Assembly: GCF_019059575.1 (NCBI RefSeq)
Contig: NW_024882028.1
Span: 186,001 to 250,000, forward strand
DNA: 64,000 bases
Direction of reading: 5' to 3'
DNA from: Amphibalanus amphitrite
Taxonomy: Eukaryota > Arthropoda > Thecostraca > Balanomorpha > Balanidae
The translations under genes and the position numbers were made by a program. Within the stretch, counting starts at the first letter, position 1. Every line of letters begins with the position of its first letter. Below are positions 12,501-24,700 of the stretch, one piece after another. Under the pieces are notes generated by a model that worked only from the letters and a program-made list of their open reading frames with translations, made no database searches and was not told the DNA's origin.

Positions 12501-15500
12501 GTCCGGGTGGACGATCATGTGGAACAGCCGGCGCGCCTGGTGGAATGGCGTGAAACATTAGCTGCTGCTGGTGGACATTATGTAAAACAAATGGAATATG
12601 AAATGGTCTTTTTTTTTTAAGTTGGCGGGTGTCGCGTCATAGCCAATTAGATGGTCAAGGCGTGGGGCGTAAATGTGTACACTTTTTGTAATAAGTAAGA
12701 CATCGGTGTAACTCCAACTTCAAGTCAAATATATCACATTTTTGAAATACTCTGTTTTCATGAAAAAAAAACATTGGTGGAAGAAGATCAGAACTGCGAT
12801 GTTGGCTCCGATCAGATCACCAGCTCAGCCGGGCACCCCTCCTCTCGGACCGACCTGCTCGGGTGACAGCACCCGGTCCATTAGGCCAATGTCGTCCCAC
12901 TCGGCTGGGTGCGTCTTCTCCATGGATACGATCTCGTCCGGCGAGCTGAGCAGCTTCTCACGCACCCACGGCTGGCCGCAGATCTGCTTCAGCATGTGAC
13001 GAGCGAACTCGGACAGGCCGGCCTTGTTCAGGCCCGACGACGACCGGCTGCCGAGGGGCACGGGTCAGATAATATGGTCACAGGTCAAATTAGGACACCA
13101 GTGGAGGTCAACGACATGTATCAGGGACAGATACGATACGAACCTATTTAAAACATTGACCATTTACCTACTGAAGACTGAACAAAAACTCCAAAGCATA
13201 ACCGATGCCATGTGTCCCGAGTCTGACAGAACTGCCAACACCCCAGTCCCTTCAATTAGTGCCAGCCCCCGGCCAGGTCCGTCCCACGGCCCGCGTCCGT
13301 ACCCGATATCGTCTGGCTCGCCGTGGTGGTCCGAGGTGCCCAGGATGGCGCTGATGCTCAGTTCACCACTGCCGCCCTTGCCCTCCGGACGGCCGGAGCC
13401 GTCACCCACGGTGGGATCCACCAGGAAGATAATCGCCTAGAAAGCGCACAAAGCATTGTCAAATATTCATGGCAAGGTCAAGACAAGCTGCTGTTGAGCC
13501 GACAGGTTTTACTTTCATTGTAAACCAAAAGGACTTTTTTCTTCTTCAAACTGGCGCATCATCATTGTATGCTACGACAGCATTGAAGATATACAGTATC
13601 ATTTAGCACAAAAAGCGCAAAGCTATGACTCTTTCTTGCGCCATATAAATGATTTCAAACATAATTAAATCATACTATGCGGAAACGAGTAGTACGCTCC
13701 GACAAACAAACGGAACGTTGCTCAAAAGACGCTATGGCAACTAATACATCTAGCGGGGTTTGTTTGTCCACGGACCTTGAGACCGAAAAGCAGCGCCGGC
13801 ACGAGCAGGTTGTCCTGGGTGGCCATCAGCAGGTGCCTGTCGCAGCTGTACTTGAGACTGCACGGCTGTCCGTCCGAGGCCACCGTGCCGCCGGCGGTCG
13901 TGTCGTACCAACTGGGCTGCGGCTGCTCGGAGGGGATCCACAGGTGGCCAAACAGGCGTAGCATCAGGCGCGCTCCTGGCTCTCGCTTACCTGCCAGGAA
14001 ACAGGGGTACACTGAGGAGACACCGGCGGTGCGCAGCGGGAGCAGTGAGAGAATATGATGCGAACACATCTGCCTCACAGCTTCAGTTGAAGAAACGGTG
14101 CATAAAGAATACTGCGTTCATCTACATCCCAAGCAGTAAATGTCCTATCACAAAAAACTCCCTCTGGCAATTTAGTACCCAAAGCGCATCAAGTATTTTA
14201 AGATGCAGCAATGATCAAAGCTATTTCGGCTAAACTCTTCCAACAGTCCCGCCAACGCCCCCGGCCCGCTGGCGTCACTCACTGATGAGACACTCGGCGC
14301 CGAACCGAATGATGTGCTCCATGTAGATGCAGTGCCGGGCGGCCAGCACGGTCATGAAGAGCGCCAGGCTGCGGTGAGTGGAGGCGGCAGTCATGTCCAC
14401 GGCCGCCAGAACGTCCAGCCAGCTGTCAGAGCAGCCACTGGCCGCATACAACATGTCTGCGAGAGGACGAGGAGGGCAGATGTCATGACTCACAATAGAA
14501 ATAAAGCCTAACGTTGCATTAAATGCGACCCAAGTTGAAACGAAGGTCATCAAATGGAATAAAATTCCACGCAGTGAAAGGCAGCACAGCAGCAACTGTT
14601 TTAACAGTCACCAAGCTATGAAAAATGTTAAAGAGATGCTACGTTAATATTTATCCCTCGGGCACTCACCGAGCCACTCTGGCGAGAGGGCGTTGCAGCG
14701 CGCCGTCGCCTCGGCCGCCAGCACGGCCAGGTCGTTGAGCCGCTCGCTGTCGGCCGTGCTGCACGCCTCGATCACCACGTTGCACACGAAGCTGTAGCGG
14801 TTGGCGCCGCTCTCGTTGAGCGCTCGCACCGCCGACGGCTCGATGGGCCGCGTCGGCGCCGTCAGGTACTCGGCCATGAAGGCGGCGTTGCGGCTGAACG
14901 ACGCGCCGCTCGGCTTCAGCGGCGTGTTGAACAGCTGCTTCAGCTTCTGGTAGGCGTTGCTGAAGCTCTCGAAGCGCGCCTCGTAGTGCTTAGACTTGAG
15001 GAAGCTGCAGCTGCTGTAGAGGTGCACCAGGTGCGCCAGGATGCAGCGCTCGGCGGAGGAGCAGTCTGTGTGGTTCCTCACGTGCTTCACCACCTTGCAG
15101 AGGCCCTCGAAGATGGAGGCCGTCTGGTCTTGCGATACTGTCAGCCAAAAAAGAGGAATAATTGGTCTAACAAGGACAGCACAGAATGTGCTTCAAAACA
15201 TGACGTATGCCGATACTCGAAGTGCGTTATGTGCGGCGACAAGATGCAAATCGAAAAAAGCGAATCAGTAATTAATAATTATGTTAACAATGCCTTCCGA
15301 TGATAGACAAAAACAACAGACGATATGTCGACCAGCTCGATTCACGAGTTCCCTCCCATTGCAGGTCCAATTAGATCACCCGATATACATATTGCGTACT
15401 CACATATGAGGGTGCTGTGGTAGCGCCGGCACGCGCCGACGATATAGAGCGCCATCGATGTGGCGAACGTGCCGGCGCGCACCGAGTTCTTGCTGTGCAG

Positions 15501-18500
15501 CTGTCCCTCCACGTCGGGCAGTTCGCGCAGCATGTTGACGCAGCTGTCGAGCAGGTCCCGGATGTTCATCGCCAGCTCCATCAGGTCGAACAGGAAGCTG
15601 ACGTGCTCCACCACCGGCAGGTAGTTGGAACTGCCGGCGGCGAAGGCGGCCAGCATCTCCACCACCTGGGTGGCGCACTGGTGCGTCACCTGGTGCTGGT
15701 CGAAGAACGAGAGCGCCTGGAACCGCTGCACCACCGCCTCGAACGGAAACTCGCCGCGGCTCTGGCGCTTCACCTTGCCGCCCTCGGACACGTCGATCGA
15801 GAGCTTCTTGCCGAACAGCTTCATGATCTCCTTGCTGGTCTTTTTGACGGCGTGGCGCGCCTCGTCACGCGCCCGCTTGACGCCGAACAACAGGATGTGG
15901 CGCTGCTTGTCGTCGTCTGTGTACGCGTCGTCCTGCCGATAAAGGGAAACGTTAGCTGCGATAGAAAATAAGATGGAAGTAGGAATGGTGACAATCTACG
16001 ACGCAGCAATGCTTATGAGATAGGACAATTTAGCCACTTACCACGGAACAGACCACACTACTTGACGGAAACATTGCGGAAACGATGCTTCATGATTGCG
16101 CAAAAGTAAAATTGACGTGTTTCCAGATCATTTCCCATCTCCCCGCTCGTCACTGCCAACCTACCTGCGGCAGCGGAAAGTGAGTGGTGTAAATCAGGTG
16201 TCGGTTCCGCCTCCGTCCCTCCAGCTTCTCCGAGTGACCGCCGCCCAGCGAGAAGGCCTCCCGCGGACTGTCCGGGTTGTCCATGTCGGCGTTGGTCGAC
16301 TTGATGTGCTGCACCAGCTTGTCCAAGTCGTCGTCAATGTCCAGCTTGTCGTCGTCGTAGTGTTCGGGACGCGCGAAGGCGGCCGCCGACTGGGCCGGAC
16401 TGGCCGGGTTGGTGCGCAGCTCGCCGCGCGAGATGAGGGTTCGTAGGTACTGGTCGTGTGAAAACACGTCGTGTCGGGTCAGCTCCAGAAAGAGCAGCAC
16501 CAGACTGGCGAACGCCGGCCGGCTGCGGCCGCCCAGACCCACCGAGTCCAGCACCGGCGCCGACGTGTCCAGGAAGCGGAACAGCAGGCTCTGGTAGATG
16601 TAGGCCGGGTACGAGCCCGAGCACACCGACTCGCGGTCGTCGCCGTCGCCCTCGGACGCTGTCAGCTCGGCCTGGCGTTTCTCCAGCAGCATGGCCACCG
16701 CTGGCGCTCGGTGCTCGCCCAGCCGCTGCGCCGACACGGCCCACTCGCACAGCAGCTGAACGATCGCGTCGTCCGACGGCGCGCCCTCGGACGCGTCCCG
16801 GCTCGCCGGCGGAAAGATGCGCGCGTACAGCGTGTCGAAACTGTTGGCGTCGTCGGCGCGGTGCCACTTGTGCTGGTCGAGCGCGTCCAGGGCGGCCAGC
16901 ACGCGGCCCACCGTCAGCTCGGTGGCCGTCTGTACGGACCAGCGCAGGTCCGAGGCGCGGCTGCGCTCCAGCACGTCGTCCTCGACCCGGCGCAGTCGCT
17001 GGCGCCACTCGGCGTTGGCGGCGCTCGGCGGCAGCGGCAGGCCCGACGGCAGGCACGGCAGCAGGTCCAGCGGCGAGCCGCCCAGCGGAGAGCTGCTCGG
17101 CGGTGCGCCCTTGCCGTCGCCCAGACAGTTCCACACCAGCGCCGTCGGGTTCTTGTAGAGGATCGTCTGCAGCACCGAGCTCAGGCCGTACACGATGCTC
17201 TCGTAGAAGTTGCAGTTGACCAGTCGGATGAAGGCGGCCACCAGCGGGTTGCTGTGCACGGGCTGCGCCGGCGGCAGCGGCGGAGCGCCGCCCTCCGCGC
17301 CCAACACCGGGCTCTGCGGCCGCCCTTCGGACGCCTCCATCTCGGCGATCATGTAGTTGAGCTTCTTGCACGAGTAGTAGGCCAGCTTGCGCGCCAGCAG
17401 CTCGGAGCGCGTGAACTCGCTGACGTACTGCAGCAGCAGCGGCACCACCAGCTTCAGCAGGCCGTCGTCGTGGGCGCGCGCCCGGAACACGTCCAGCACC
17501 CACTCGAGGAACGTCTCTCGGTCGAGCAGGCCCTGCTCGTACATGACGCCGGCCAGCTGCGTGCCGTACTGCCACTGGCGCAGCGCCACCTTCTGCTCCT
17601 CGGACGAGCCGCCGCCCAGCGGCGAGAAGCCCGACACGGGCGGCGTCCACGAGTAGTGCTCCTCCAGGCGCGCCAGCTGCTCCTTCAGGAACCGCTCCAA
17701 CGTGTGCGTCCACTCCTGGGTCTGGTCGGGCAGCTGCCGCTTCGACTTGTTCTTCGTCTCGGCCACGGCCATGTAGTACGCCGACGACATCTTGATGAGC
17801 CAGCAGGCGCGCACCGTCGGCACCGAGTAGTCGCACAGCTTGCTCAGAATCTCGTCCTTCTTGTTGAAGATGGGCACCTTCTTGGCCAGCACTGTCAGCG
17901 GTTTGTTGCCCACCAGGTCCTTCAGCCATATCTCAGCCGCCTTGGGCCTGGTGGGTACTGGCCAGTAGTTGTCTCGGTGGGAGATTGGCTGTTTCTTTTT
18001 ACCAGTCTCCGGGAGTGTGTTGATCTCGATCTTCTTCAACAGCACCGCCGAGAAGTTCTCCAGCATCTGGGGAAATAGAAACATAAATAATTAGGTAGTG
18101 GTTACACCAGCTTAATTATGTTAATAACAAATAGATCAATTTAGTAAGTCATTATTGCCTGAAGTGGAGTTAACATTCCACTGCCCTTTCACCAGAGTGA
18201 CTGTGCCACGGACGTCACAGGGTGTGATCATTAAATGCAGTAAGCTACTGAGGTGGCTAGTATAACTTGATATACCTAGGGGAATCGTACCTCAGTTGAG
18301 AGGGTAAGAAGCTGGGCAAAATGAGTCATCCATTGCCCATCCTGTCTTTTTTCTATTTAGAGAGACATTTCTGCTAACTTGTGTTTTGCACTTCTAGGTG
18401 GTAAAACCTGTTGTAACTGCTATGGATATATGTAAAATCTTGACCTAAAAAGTTGATCAAATGGTGAGTTTACAGGAAGCCAGTCTAGGCTGTAAGCCAG

Positions 18501-19742
18501 ACCGAGACTACCAAAAAGAAACCTCCTATTTCAGTTTTTTATTTGAAGTTCCCTGACATGGAACTTAGAGAAAAGTTTGTCAGCATATGACAAGAAAGGT
18601 TATAATGTTAAGTTTATATCATGCTGGTACCAAAATCAGACAGGTATCATGGAAGCAGGCACAAAGAGGGCAGTATGACAGACTTATGATGACCAGTTCC
18701 CCATAGGTAAAATGCTGTTTGAAAAGGGATAAAACTATGAATGAATATCAGCATATAATTAGGTACCAGACCAGGGGTCATTTGAGCCACATATTCTTAG
18801 CCATACCTCACACCTGCCAGGCCCATGTCAGTTCAAGTTCTCTGGCACAATAAGCCATAAGCAAAATGGTGAATGTGAGAGGCCAGCATGTGCTCTTTGC
18901 CAGGAATCTGGACTGCTCTCCTCTGGCATGTGGGTATCATCAGCCCAATGTTAATTGAGCCTTGGGCTGTATAGGCAGACAGGAACACTTCTGGGCTGGG
19001 AGAGACTGCTGGCCTGCTGGGAGCACACCAGAGCCATTGTACCTGTTCCACTCTCCAGGATGCTTTGGTATTCTTAGGAGTCATGGTGCAAAAAGTAATA
19101 AGCTATTCATCATCAGATGAGTCATTTCTCACTCATCACTGGTTTAGTGTGAATGATGATTAATGATCAGAGGTTTAGGATTAATAACAAAAAAAGAAAA
19201 GCATAGACAAATCAACATGAACATTGTTTGTTTTTACTAGCATGCCTACTGATAATGCTTTGATATCAATATATTAATATTTTACCTTGCTGGAATTGAT
19301 GTTGAAGCTTCTTGCAGAGCCATACTCATCAGAAGTGCAGGGTGATGCATTGAAGCCTTGTTTCACACTGACTGAGGTCAGTTCATCCTGAAAAGAACAA
19401 ATATGTAAGGCATTGATGCATGTCAATATTATATGATAAAAATAACAAGCATTCTCTATCAAGCTGCAACTTAAAATAATATCTAGATCCAGCAAAGCAC
19501 AAGTGAATAGCCAATTGGAACTTGGAACAGAATGAATATTGAAAGTGAGAATCATGACAATTCAAAGCATGGTGCCTAAGTAAAATGAAAGCAGTGTTAG
19601 CCAAAACAGTAAAAAAAGTAAACCATTCAATATTTGATTCCATACATACCTCTTTCTGGTTTGGCACTTGAGGATATACATCTGGAGGGCCAAGTTTTGA
19701 TTTCCGAAGAGGCTTATCTTCACAATTAACAATGTATGCCAT
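3450..19742 (-). CDS. MED12: MED12, Mediator kinase-module subunit 12; 24 coding exons
   Basis: MED12 links Cyclin C-CDK8 to core Mediator in the nucleus and activates the kinase. Exons, in gene order: 19742-19650, 19387-19286, 18066-16165, 15932-15404, 15137-14670, 14456-14283, 13990-13776, 13436-13303, 13047-12855, 12536-12274, 12140-11813, 11591-11544, 11368-11181, 10297-10168, 10051-9914, 9636-9488, 9350-9254, 6728-6579, 6344-6209, 5933-5765, 5465-5359, 4582-4499, 4102-3948, 3713-3450. All have GT/AG borders and matching phases, giving 6,216 nt and 2,071 residues (human about 2,177). Landmarks: N-terminal LGPPDVYPQ; KQGF at residues 40-43, matching the CDK8-activating loop that carries human hotspots Q43/G44; the LLCEWAVS block (Med12-LCEWAV domain) near residue 500; SSAERCILAHL; LDQWTMR; KISPWDL-like KVSPWDLLEG; YYLERPPLPPEE; and a Gln-rich C-terminus. 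The start ATG has the good context AAAATGG. A likely 5' UTR splice acceptor lies just before it. Introns hold TTAA elements and two exon-edge arrays. Exon 18 (6728-6579) and the Gln/Pro-rich exons 19-23 rest on splice logic more than on homology. Confidence 0.96.
3484..3545 (-). repeat. CAG/CTG trinucleotide tract coding polyglutamine in MED12
   Basis: About 20 consecutive CAG/CAA codons in the last MED12 exon give an uninterrupted Gln run just before the C-terminal MQPSNPYQYHQ. Vertebrate MED12 also ends in a Gln-rich (OPA-type) region. The tract is nearly pure, with three CAA interruptions, so its length is probably polymorphic. Confidence 0.9.
4256..4540 (-). repeat. Seven-copy, ~40-bp tandem array of a MED12 exon end plus its splice donor
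   Basis: The unit is the last ~25 nt of MED12 exon 22 (coding QLMTQGNPN) plus the donor GGTGAGTGG and a few intron bases. The real exon edge is the copy at 4499-4525; six further copies run into the downstream intron to about 4256. Two copies are shortened around the donor (near 4385 and 4463) and the others are almost identical. Copies abut with no unique spacers. Confidence 0.93.
4668..5164. mobile_element. TTAA-flanked MITE, family D (copy D0), in MED12 intron 21
   Basis: TTAA stands at 4664-4667 and 5165-5168. The ends are inverted: AGGGACTATCCCACCTT at the left and its complement at the right. The element is 497 bp, non-coding and AT-rich. The inner right end (words reading GGCTATCTCAACTCAAA) is shared with D1 at 22833-23323 and, more distantly, with D2 at 49919-50404. 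Confidence 0.9.
5942..5968 (+). repeat. Short (TCAGG)n/(TTAGG) pentamer tract in a MED12 intron
   Basis: Immediately upstream (gene sense) of exon 20, three to four TCAGG units are followed by one TTAGG unit. The 5-bp period matches arthropod telomere repeats as well as the AGGTC arrays of the TTAA elements elsewhere in the window. Confidence 0.7.
7404..8597 (+). mobile_element. TTAA-flanked element, family A (copy A0), in MED12 intron 17
   Basis: TTAA lies on both sides (7400-7403 and 8598-8601). The left tip is CCCGCGCCCTGCTGGG followed by a hairpin of a G-run, TGTTTGAACA and a C-run. The right end has the same hairpin (TGTTCAAACA), then an inner tip CAGCAGGGCG, a spacer of ~18 bp and an outer tip CAGCTGGGCGCGGG. 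The 1,194-bp body is non-coding, with AGGTCA-type words and the core pair GCAACATGACC / ATTCGATGCGTCTTGACGAG (about 8010-8120). It is the cleanest solitary copy of the group. Confidence 0.9.
10258..11010 (-). repeat. Thirteen-copy, ~60-bp tandem array of a MED12 exon start plus its splice acceptor
   Basis: The true copy is the start of MED12 exon 14 (first base 10297, reading SDLYTTVLDM after the junction). Twelve more copies run upstream in gene sense (10318-11010). Each contains ~35 nt of the exon, an acceptor-like CCACAG/TGACTTG or a slightly damaged version, and ~22 nt of intron including TATATTATGTCC. Units are 59-61 bp with a few substitutions and no unique spacers. Confidence 0.95.
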
Positions 19743-21751
19743 TTTCTATGAGCAATATGGCATCAAATAGGTATTTTAATATCTGTCTTTGATTAAGCAC
19801 TCAACAGTCTCAGTCTTCAATGACCACATTAAGAACATTGCACCAAGGACATGACATAAAAGCAACCATGTTCAATCCCATCACACCTCAACCTAGGTAG
19901 GTCCAAGAAGATAAATATCATGTGGCGTTACAATAGATTGCTGCCATCAAGGTGTGAACACTTTTGGGAGTTGAAAAAACAATTAATGAAATAGTATTAG
20001 ACATTGAAATTGCATTTTATCATTTAAGTGTTCCAGAATCTCAAGAAATATCCCAAACAATATACTTAAGAGGTTTCCAAGAAAAGGTGCACTATTAACA
20101 TGATGACATCACAAAAACCATTAACCAAACACATTACAATTTACAAGTATGCTATAGTGACTCAGACTATGACTACGGCCTGCCTTGGTCTTTTTCATCT
20201 TTTTCTTTTTTTCATCATCATTTTTTGCATGATAATTGACAAGTTTTCTAAAAAATACTTTTTCATGATTCGTATTCAACCCCTGTTTCAGTTAAAACTG
20301 CAGGGTGTAACACTTTCAGATGCCAGCAGGGGACAAAAAAGAATAGAAAATCATCTGAAACTGATAGCAATAGGTTATTATTCAACCAATGACCGGCTAC
20401 TTCAGCAGTTGCGATAGCTAACCAAAATTGCATGGACATTTCCGGGTCTTAGAGTCACTACAAGTTCCAGAAAAAACGCGATAACCCGAATAACATCGGA
20501 TTATTGCGAAAACACATTCACGAGATTCAACTTGAACATAAGAACACACACCCCATCTCATCTGGAAGCACCTCAGACTTTTCAAGCTACCATATTCGGA
20601 AAGGAGATTCCTTTACGCTACACATTTCTTTATCGCACAGCATTACTTATAAGACTTTCATAATGGGTTCGCGCGACATTCAAATTTCAAACTTCAATGC
20701 ATAGAAAGTTGGGAATAGGTAGGTAAACAGAATAAAAAGAGATTAAATATGATTAGCAGCACATCATGATTCGTTTTCACACTCACAATCAGCATCGCTA
20801 CTTGTGCTAAGCTTTTGGGTTTTGCCGACTCCAAATAACAAATTCATAGCATAGCTTAAAATTATCCCGATGTCACATGTGAGTAGTTTTTTTTTTTAAA
20901 TGCCTGGCATAATCGATGATGTATGAGCGAAAGGTGCAAGTTTCTCATACACTCGTCAAAGGTCGTGGTCCGTGGCACAAAGAGTGAGTCCCTTCGCTGA
21001 GGTCGCACGTGAAAAGTGCGAAATGTGAATGTGATAACGGAACTACATATAAAGGATCGCTGGGTCCGCTTTTTATGAAATGAAGCCCTAGATAATTCCA
21101 ACTACAAGATCGCTTGACCAGAACCGCACAAAAATCAATATAAAACCCCGCGAATCAAGGCCAAAACAGTAACTTCACACTTTTCCGGAATAGTTTATTG
21201 ATCTCCAAGAAGGACCGAGGACACACTGGCACTTATTTATAGCACACACCGCATTGCGTTGCAAACCGATAGTGCACATCAGGACACATAAGCTACCCCA
21301 GGAACCACACCATGGCCATCATATAGCATAAATTTCATACGCTGCATTTAGTTACAACGTACCTACGTTACAATTACCACACAATAATTGTAATACCAAC
21401 TACAGTCCACACTCCTTATTACCACTGGCGCTCGCTCAGTGGGGTAGCCCGGAGAAGCAGTCGCAGCCCCCGATATCACAGCTCAGTGTCCGTCCCCCCG
21501 GACGCACTCACCGTTACGGTCCCCGGCGGGCGGCCAACAGAGAGGCGGACTGGCGTCTGGCGTCACCCACAACGCCCTCTGCGGCCAGTGGAAGCGGATT
21601 CCCTTATCCGGATAAGTCGAAGCAAACCACAACAAATGTCAGATCACACAAGTCATTTCGCCGCCGCAAAAAAAAATCGAGCCCGAAAGAAACTCGATAC
21701 CCCACCCTCCGGAATTTTTGGACAGCGGCGAGAAGAGTGTTGGCCGGTGCT
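19743..21751. other. Intergenic region, MED12 upstream / PTRH2 3' flank
   Basis: This must include the MED12 5' UTR and promoter. I see no conserved coding sequence. An acceptor-like CATAG lies four bases before the MED12 ATG, suggesting a non-coding first exon further up. The segment 21430-21560 is more GC-rich and is a plausible promoter or UTR area, but no motif settles it. Confidence 0.45.
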
Positions 21752-24700
21752 TCAGAGCAGTTTGAACGAGCCAGTGACCTGATCGACGATGACGTCCTCG
21801 CCAAACACCCCGACCACGGTCCGGGAGCCCTCGGGCACCTGAAAACACAACGCTGCTGTCAAATCTGTCAGCGGGTCGAAACTCTAAAATCAATATTATT
21901 TACTTCCCGATATCGGAGGAATGATCAGCGGACGATCGCACCGATAAAACAACACAGAAAATAACAATATCAATTAATGTTTTTTTTTCCAAAAATCAGA
22001 AACGGTACCGACTACCAAAAGCGGCATATATGTAACACACCAGCGCGAGACGAGCTCCACAGTGCGCAGTTGACCAAGTAATATTTCATAACGCGAGATT
22101 TAACTGAAGATAAAATGTTATACCTGCAAACTATTTCAGAAACCCTTCTACTTATTTGCTCACTAACCTGCGTATGTCCAGCATCCTCCACAATCCATGC
22201 CAACAGGCCCAGATCAATGGCTTTAGCATAAGCCGAGAGCAGGTCCTCCGTCGTGTCCGCCTTCAACACGATCTTCTTCTCACTAAAAGAGAGGAAAATA
22301 ATATGCCAACCACCTGTGTCGCCTAAGTTTCAATCAAAATGTTTCCTGAAAGACTCAGAGAACATAACAAAACAAAACATAAACATAAAAAACGTTGAAA
22401 TATCTATGTCTAGAAAGAAGAATAGACCAAGAGCATCAATCTCTGCCTTTGGACAGTGAACACTCACCCTTCCTCTTCCCAATCTTCAGCAGCCTCGGCA
22501 AACTTCTCATTGGCCAGCATCAGCCTGTGCAGGTTGATGGCTGCGTGACCCACCTGGAAAAAGGTAAGACTGGGTTATGGTGGGTATGGTGGGTAAATGT
22601 TTTACAAGGAGTACAAGCCGATGATGTAAAACATATTTATGATGAAAACATGCGACGTAAGTTTTTTTTTTGCTTAGTACTGCTTTTTTGCTTTTTTTTT
22701 TACTTATTCACTTAGTAATTGCAGGACCAGGAGGGTCATTGGATGTAACTAATATATCGTATAAAACGAGTAATTTATAAGTACACGAGAATGTCAGGAT
22801 AAATAGGTGCTCGATGACTATAGAGTTTTAAAGGGACCCTCCCGCCTTCAAAAAAGTAAATGAATTAGAATAAAAGTGATGTCCCGTGGTTCAGAAAGAT
22901 CAAAAATAAATATCTACAGAATTTCACCGAAACACATTCACTGGTTTTCAAGATATGAGACTTTTACTTATGTTTACTTTTTGGTACCTCTTCTGACATT
23001 CCTACGACGTAATTTGGAAGCAATAATTTGACATCCTAAAAGTGCGGCAGATGTGGCACGCAAAGCTTCATATACCACCACGTTTTACCGATGGTTTTAG
23101 TATCAAGAAAAACGTTAGACCTGCGCTGACGTCACAAATTCTAAGGGGGTATTCAAATGCATTAACCCCTAAAAATCTGAAAACTGCAAGTTTGAAATTA
23201 AATACGCGTAACTCCTAATTAAAGCCATTCTCGATGTTGTGAGTGCCCAAACCGGTAAGTGCAAGCCAAGGATCCCAATTTGGCTATCTCAACTCAAAAC
23301 TAATGGTAAGGGGGATGGTCACTTTAAAAGCGCATCGTCAATAATTAATAAATATCACCGATGAACCGGACGCGAGCAAGGTCGGGTGATGGGTCACTGG
23401 TCAGCGGGGTCACTCGCAACAAGGGCCTTGTTCGCAACAAGCACTACTTAGCGGAGTACCTGGGCCCACAGCCCACAGCCACCAATCGCACACAATTAAA
23501 AAATAAAAACACTTTGGTTCATCGTCGAAATCTTCGTTTTTTACACTAAATGTCCTCAACCATGTTTGCAGATGGGACAAAGTCTCCACTCTCCAGCTGA
23601 TCAAGCAGCTGATATTGGACTGCACGGTGCACCTGACTCACCGACTATAAACCGTGATCGCACACGAAGCGGGCGGTATTAGCGCCCGGAATTAGTAAGC
23701 AGAGCGGTGTCACCTGATCGTTTATCGCCGACAGTTGCTGGCTCGTAAGGTGGCTCAGCTTTTGCTATCGGGGTATCGAGTTAGGATGGTGGTGCGACCC
23801 CACTAATCAACTTATCATGTGGAAGGAAAATGCGCTATGATATCAACATCACGAAAAATTCCATGGAAAAACGAATCATAACTGTAGTGAATTGCTATGC
23901 AAAGTGACGCAAGACAAACGCCAGCGTCCGTGGTTCTCCAAGCTCGGACTGAGAGCCCATCGAGAACGCGTGCCGACACTCATCCTCAGTCCCTCGGCTC
24001 CCTTTGGTCTGGCTGGCTGGCTGGCTTCATTTCTCACCCTCTGTAAGCTCAACCTTACGGCGATCCTTGCCGATACAATACGAAACACAATCAGATTTTC
24101 ACTCTGATTGATCCCACCTAGTAGGTATGTGCGCAGGAGAAGGAGGTGCAAGAGGTAGATGCTCGTTTATTCAAAGGCAGGCCACTGCAATACCAACAGG
24201 ATTTTCCCTGTTGTTGACCCGGCCCACCGGAAGGACTGCACCTGAACTGGTCATCAGCCTCCAAATACAGCTAACCTCCCGCAGTCCATTCAATGTCTTT
24301 TTTAAGATGCTCACCTGAGCTGCAATCTTGCCGACACCCATTCCCAGACCGGCGTTGATGACAAACACCATCTTGTAGTTGTGCTCTTCACCATCGTCAT
24401 CACTGTCTTCGCTCAGTTCAGGAAAGAACGGGGCATTCACCTCGTTTGAAGGCTGCTCAAAGATGTAGGCAGCGGCTGCCTGCACTGACTCATTGTCAGT
24501 ATGATACAGACCCTGAAAATGATAAGACATGATTAAACAAACATTCCTTCTGTCATGACTAAGCAAACCTGAAGGCGGCGTCCAAATATTGTATTTTGGT
24601 TTGGGTGTCAGAAGGAAATTCCTGTCCAAAAAAGGGAATACGATTGATAAATTGTTCGCCAGATAAGGCCCAAGAGGAGTGAAAAAGGGTTCGATAGCAG

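Noticed and set aside
16334-18078. Long open frames of 531 and 535 codons overlapping MED12 exon 3
   Set aside because: They are Arg/Ala/Gly-rich compositional shadows of the GC-rich MED12 exon in other frames, which itself has clear homology.
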